Origin: Ideonella dechloratans
Lineage (GTDB): Bacteria > Pseudomonadota > Gammaproteobacteria > Burkholderiales > Burkholderiaceae_C
Direction: 5' to 3'
Assembly: GCF_021049305.1 (NCBI RefSeq)
Contig: NZ_CP088081.1
Coordinates: forward strand, 1,612,001-1,676,000
Length of the DNA: 64,000 bases
Positions within the stretch are counted from its first letter, which is position 1. Every line of letters starts with the position of its first letter. The notes beneath the pieces are model-generated. The model was not told the DNA's origin and ran no database searches. It was given only the letters and a program-made list of their open reading frames with translations. The translations under genes were made by a program, and so were the position numbers. Positions 62,629 to 64,000 of this stretch are shown in pieces.

Positions 62629-63273
62629 TCACAACGTCCATGCGAAGACCAGGCCGGTGAAGTTGACGCCGTTGTTGGGCTTCTTGATGTCGGCGTTGCT
62701 GATGTGGCGCCACTGCAGGCCCACGCGCCACTGGCCGCCGCCATCCACCAGGTTCAGGCCCAGGTGGTCGGAGAACTGGAAGTTGCTGCCCTTCTGGCGG
62801 TCACCGATGTTGACCTCGCTGAGCCAGGCCGGGCCGATGCCGAACTCCACTTCCCACTTGTGGGAGGCGAAGGCCGGATGCTGCCAGTGCACCAGGGGCA
62901 CCACGGCCACATCCCAGGCGGAAGAGGCGCCGGCCACGTCGCCGCGGGTGGTCCAACGGCCCACCGAGAAGTTGGTCTGATTGCTCAAGGACCAGCTGCC
63001 GGCATCCAGCATGTGGCAGTCGCCGTAGGCGGCGCCGACCGAGGCCAGGTTCAGCTCGTGGTCGTGGGCCACGTTGCCGCGCAGCTGCCACTGGGCGCCG
63101 CGGCAATCGGTGAAGGGAGCGCCTTCCCAGAGGCCATAGGCCCAGGAGGCAAGGGTGCCGCCCACGGCCAGCGCGCGCAGCGCGTTCTGGTCCTTGGCTT
63201 CGGCATGGGCGTTGCCCAGGCTGCCGATCAGGGCGAGCGCGGCCAGGGCGGTACGGGTGACGGGGTGTTTCAT
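62629..63273 (-). CDS. pagL: Lipid A 3-O-deacylase PagL-like (acyloxyacyl hydrolase)
   Basis: The 214-residue protein has a signal peptide (ending NAHA, about residue 24) and a beta-barrel pattern of alternating residues ending in the aromatic-Leu FAWTL. Near the C-terminus the motif RHISNADIKKPNNGVNF carries the catalytic His190 and Ser192 of the PagL family, which removes the 3-position acyl chain from lipid A in the outer membrane. By ungapped count from the Pseudomonas enzyme, the catalytic Glu position is an Asn here (N204), which should be checked. The ATG at 63271-63273 is fixed by the signal peptide. A 257-base divergent spacer to the lipoprotein gene shows no clear box. Confidence 0.85.
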   Translation of the reverse strand: MKHPVTRTALAALALIGSLGNAHAEAKDQNALRALAVGGTLASWAYGLWEGAPFTDCRGAQWQLRGNVAHDHELNLASVGAAYGDCHMLDAGSWSLSNQTNFSVGRWTTRGDVAGASSAWDVAVVPLVHWQHPAFASHKWEVEFGIGPAWLSEVNIGDRQKGSNFQFSDHLGLNLVDGGGQWRVGLQWRHISNADIKKPNNGVNFTGLVFAWTL

Positions 63274-63530
63274 GGCCTGCATTCTGCCAGCCATCCCCTG
63301 TTTGCCGGGCTGGCGTCCGTCCTGCGGGTGGTAGCGTCCGACATCGGGCGCGCCTGTCGTCTCAAAGACCCCATGGCGCGTTGAGCTTCCGATCGGGTGC
63401 CCGCGGCCTGTCGTCCTGCGCGCTTGTGGGCGCTGTCCGACACAGGCTTCCGCAGCCAGCCGACAGGTTGCTGGCGGGAAGCATTCTTACCATTCGCACA
63501 CCTCGCAACTTTTCCTCAGGGAGTGAATCC

Positions 63531-64000
63531 ATGAACCAGCGCCTGATGCGCCTGTTGATCGGCAGTGCCCTTGTCGCCTCGCTGGCCGCCTGTGGTGGCG
63601 GCGGCAGCAGCAACAGCGTGGCCGCAGGCGACAGCCTCGTCTCGACCACGGTGGGCAGCTATCCCCACGCGGTGAACATCTATGTCCCGGCCGGCGGTGC
63701 CACCCGGGCGATCGTGGCCCTGCATGGCGGCGGTGGCAACAACACGGCCATCGCCTACCAGCTGGGCCTGAACAGTTCCAACAGCGAGACGACCACCAAC
63801 ACCATCAACTGGGACTGGTTGCACGCCAACAAGGTCATCATGGTGTTTCCGCAGGGGCAGCACATTGACGGTGCGAGCGGGGCCACCACCTGGTCCAACT
63901 ACGCCATGACCTCCGGGCAAGATGACGTGGCCTTCCTGCAGGCCCTGGCCGCCAAGCTCAAGAGCGACTACGGCGTGACCCAGATCGACCTGATGGGTCA
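63531..64000 (+). CDS. Lipoprotein of the PHB depolymerase-like esterase family, partial
   Basis: The gene runs off the right edge; 156 codons are visible. It starts with a lipoprotein signal and lipobox (SLAACGGGG, acylated Cys about residue 21), then a short Ser-rich linker and the alpha/beta-hydrolase opening VNIYVPAGGATRAIVALHGGGGNN, with VIMVFPQG after it. The spacing is that of polyhydroxybutyrate-depolymerase-like (LpqC) and feruloyl esterase-like proteins; the nucleophile GxSxG should lie just past the edge. The substrate is unknown. CAGGGAG precedes the ATG as a ribosome site. Confidence 0.75.
   Translation, partial: MNQRLMRLLIGSALVASLAACGGGGSSNSVAAGDSLVSTTVGSYPHAVNIYVPAGGATRAIVALHGGGGNNTAIAYQLGLNSSNSETTTNTINWDWLHANKVIMVFPQGQHIDGASGATTWSNYAMTSGQDDVAFLQALAAKLKSDYGVTQIDLMG

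Overview
The window comes from a GC-rich (about 70% by eye), gene-dense Gram-negative chromosome. Gene content and neighbourhoods point to a betaproteobacterium of the order Burkholderiales, probably in the Ideonella/Rubrivivax/Roseateles/Leptothrix group. Supporting marks are the DUF2782-polA block with thrB and a BPSS1780-type membrane protein, a ppk-sixA-pstS run, Fe/2OG lipid A hydroxylase LpxO, PagL, and the acetone carboxylase operon. This placement rests on recognised protein families and was not tested by a search. Genes are tightly packed, many overlap by the ATGA or GTGA tetranucleotide, and only one gap exceeds 300 bases (18608-18926).

Layout. 1-8151: partial PHP phosphoesterase, an inactive-looking M48-like membrane protein, a PuuA-like glutamine synthetase, LpxO, a DUF2238 membrane protein, an SDR oxidoreductase, a membrane-anchored unknown and a flavin reductase. 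8286-16294: chemotaxis receptor, RluA-type pseudouridine synthase, a split YeeE/YedE transporter and a tripartite MacAB-like efflux operon. 16467-22021: ferredoxin-NADP reductase, then a glutarate module (family III CoA-transferase, glutaryl-CoA dehydrogenase, divergent membrane unknown plus LysR regulator around a clear operator). 22044-28268: LysE exporter with a 2Fe-2S oxidoreductase, epimerase, rhomboid protease, tRNA-Leu(CAA), cysM, a Nudix hydrolase, tusA and galU. 28352-45717: valS, a secreted propeller-like protein, guaC, uvrD, two tandem diguanylate cyclases, a four-gene thrB operon and polA.

45754-53204 is an acetone catabolism island: acxABC, a good sigma-54 promoter, an upstream inverted repeat placed like an enhancer, and an AcxR-type sigma-54 activator downstream. 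53233-58064 looks like a phosphate-starvation block: four 11-bp-spaced PhoB half-sites before an LpxH/PlcP-like metallophosphoesterase, a PHO box before ppk, then sixA and a lone pstS-like gene. 58121-63273 holds a chained envelope operon (PAP2/flippase-like fusion, GT2, ArnT-like transferase) facing pagL. The window ends in a lipoprotein esterase.

How the genes combine. Several loci converge on the outer envelope (LpxO, PagL, LpxH/PlcP-like enzyme, GT2 plus ArnT-like transferase, PAP2 fusion), and the phosphate signals next to two of them suggest phosphate-responsive lipid remodelling. A second recurring pattern is a TANAAT-like -10 box ending 6-8 bases before a start codon with no Shine-Dalgarno, which suggests leaderless transcripts for several genes, including uvrD and polA.
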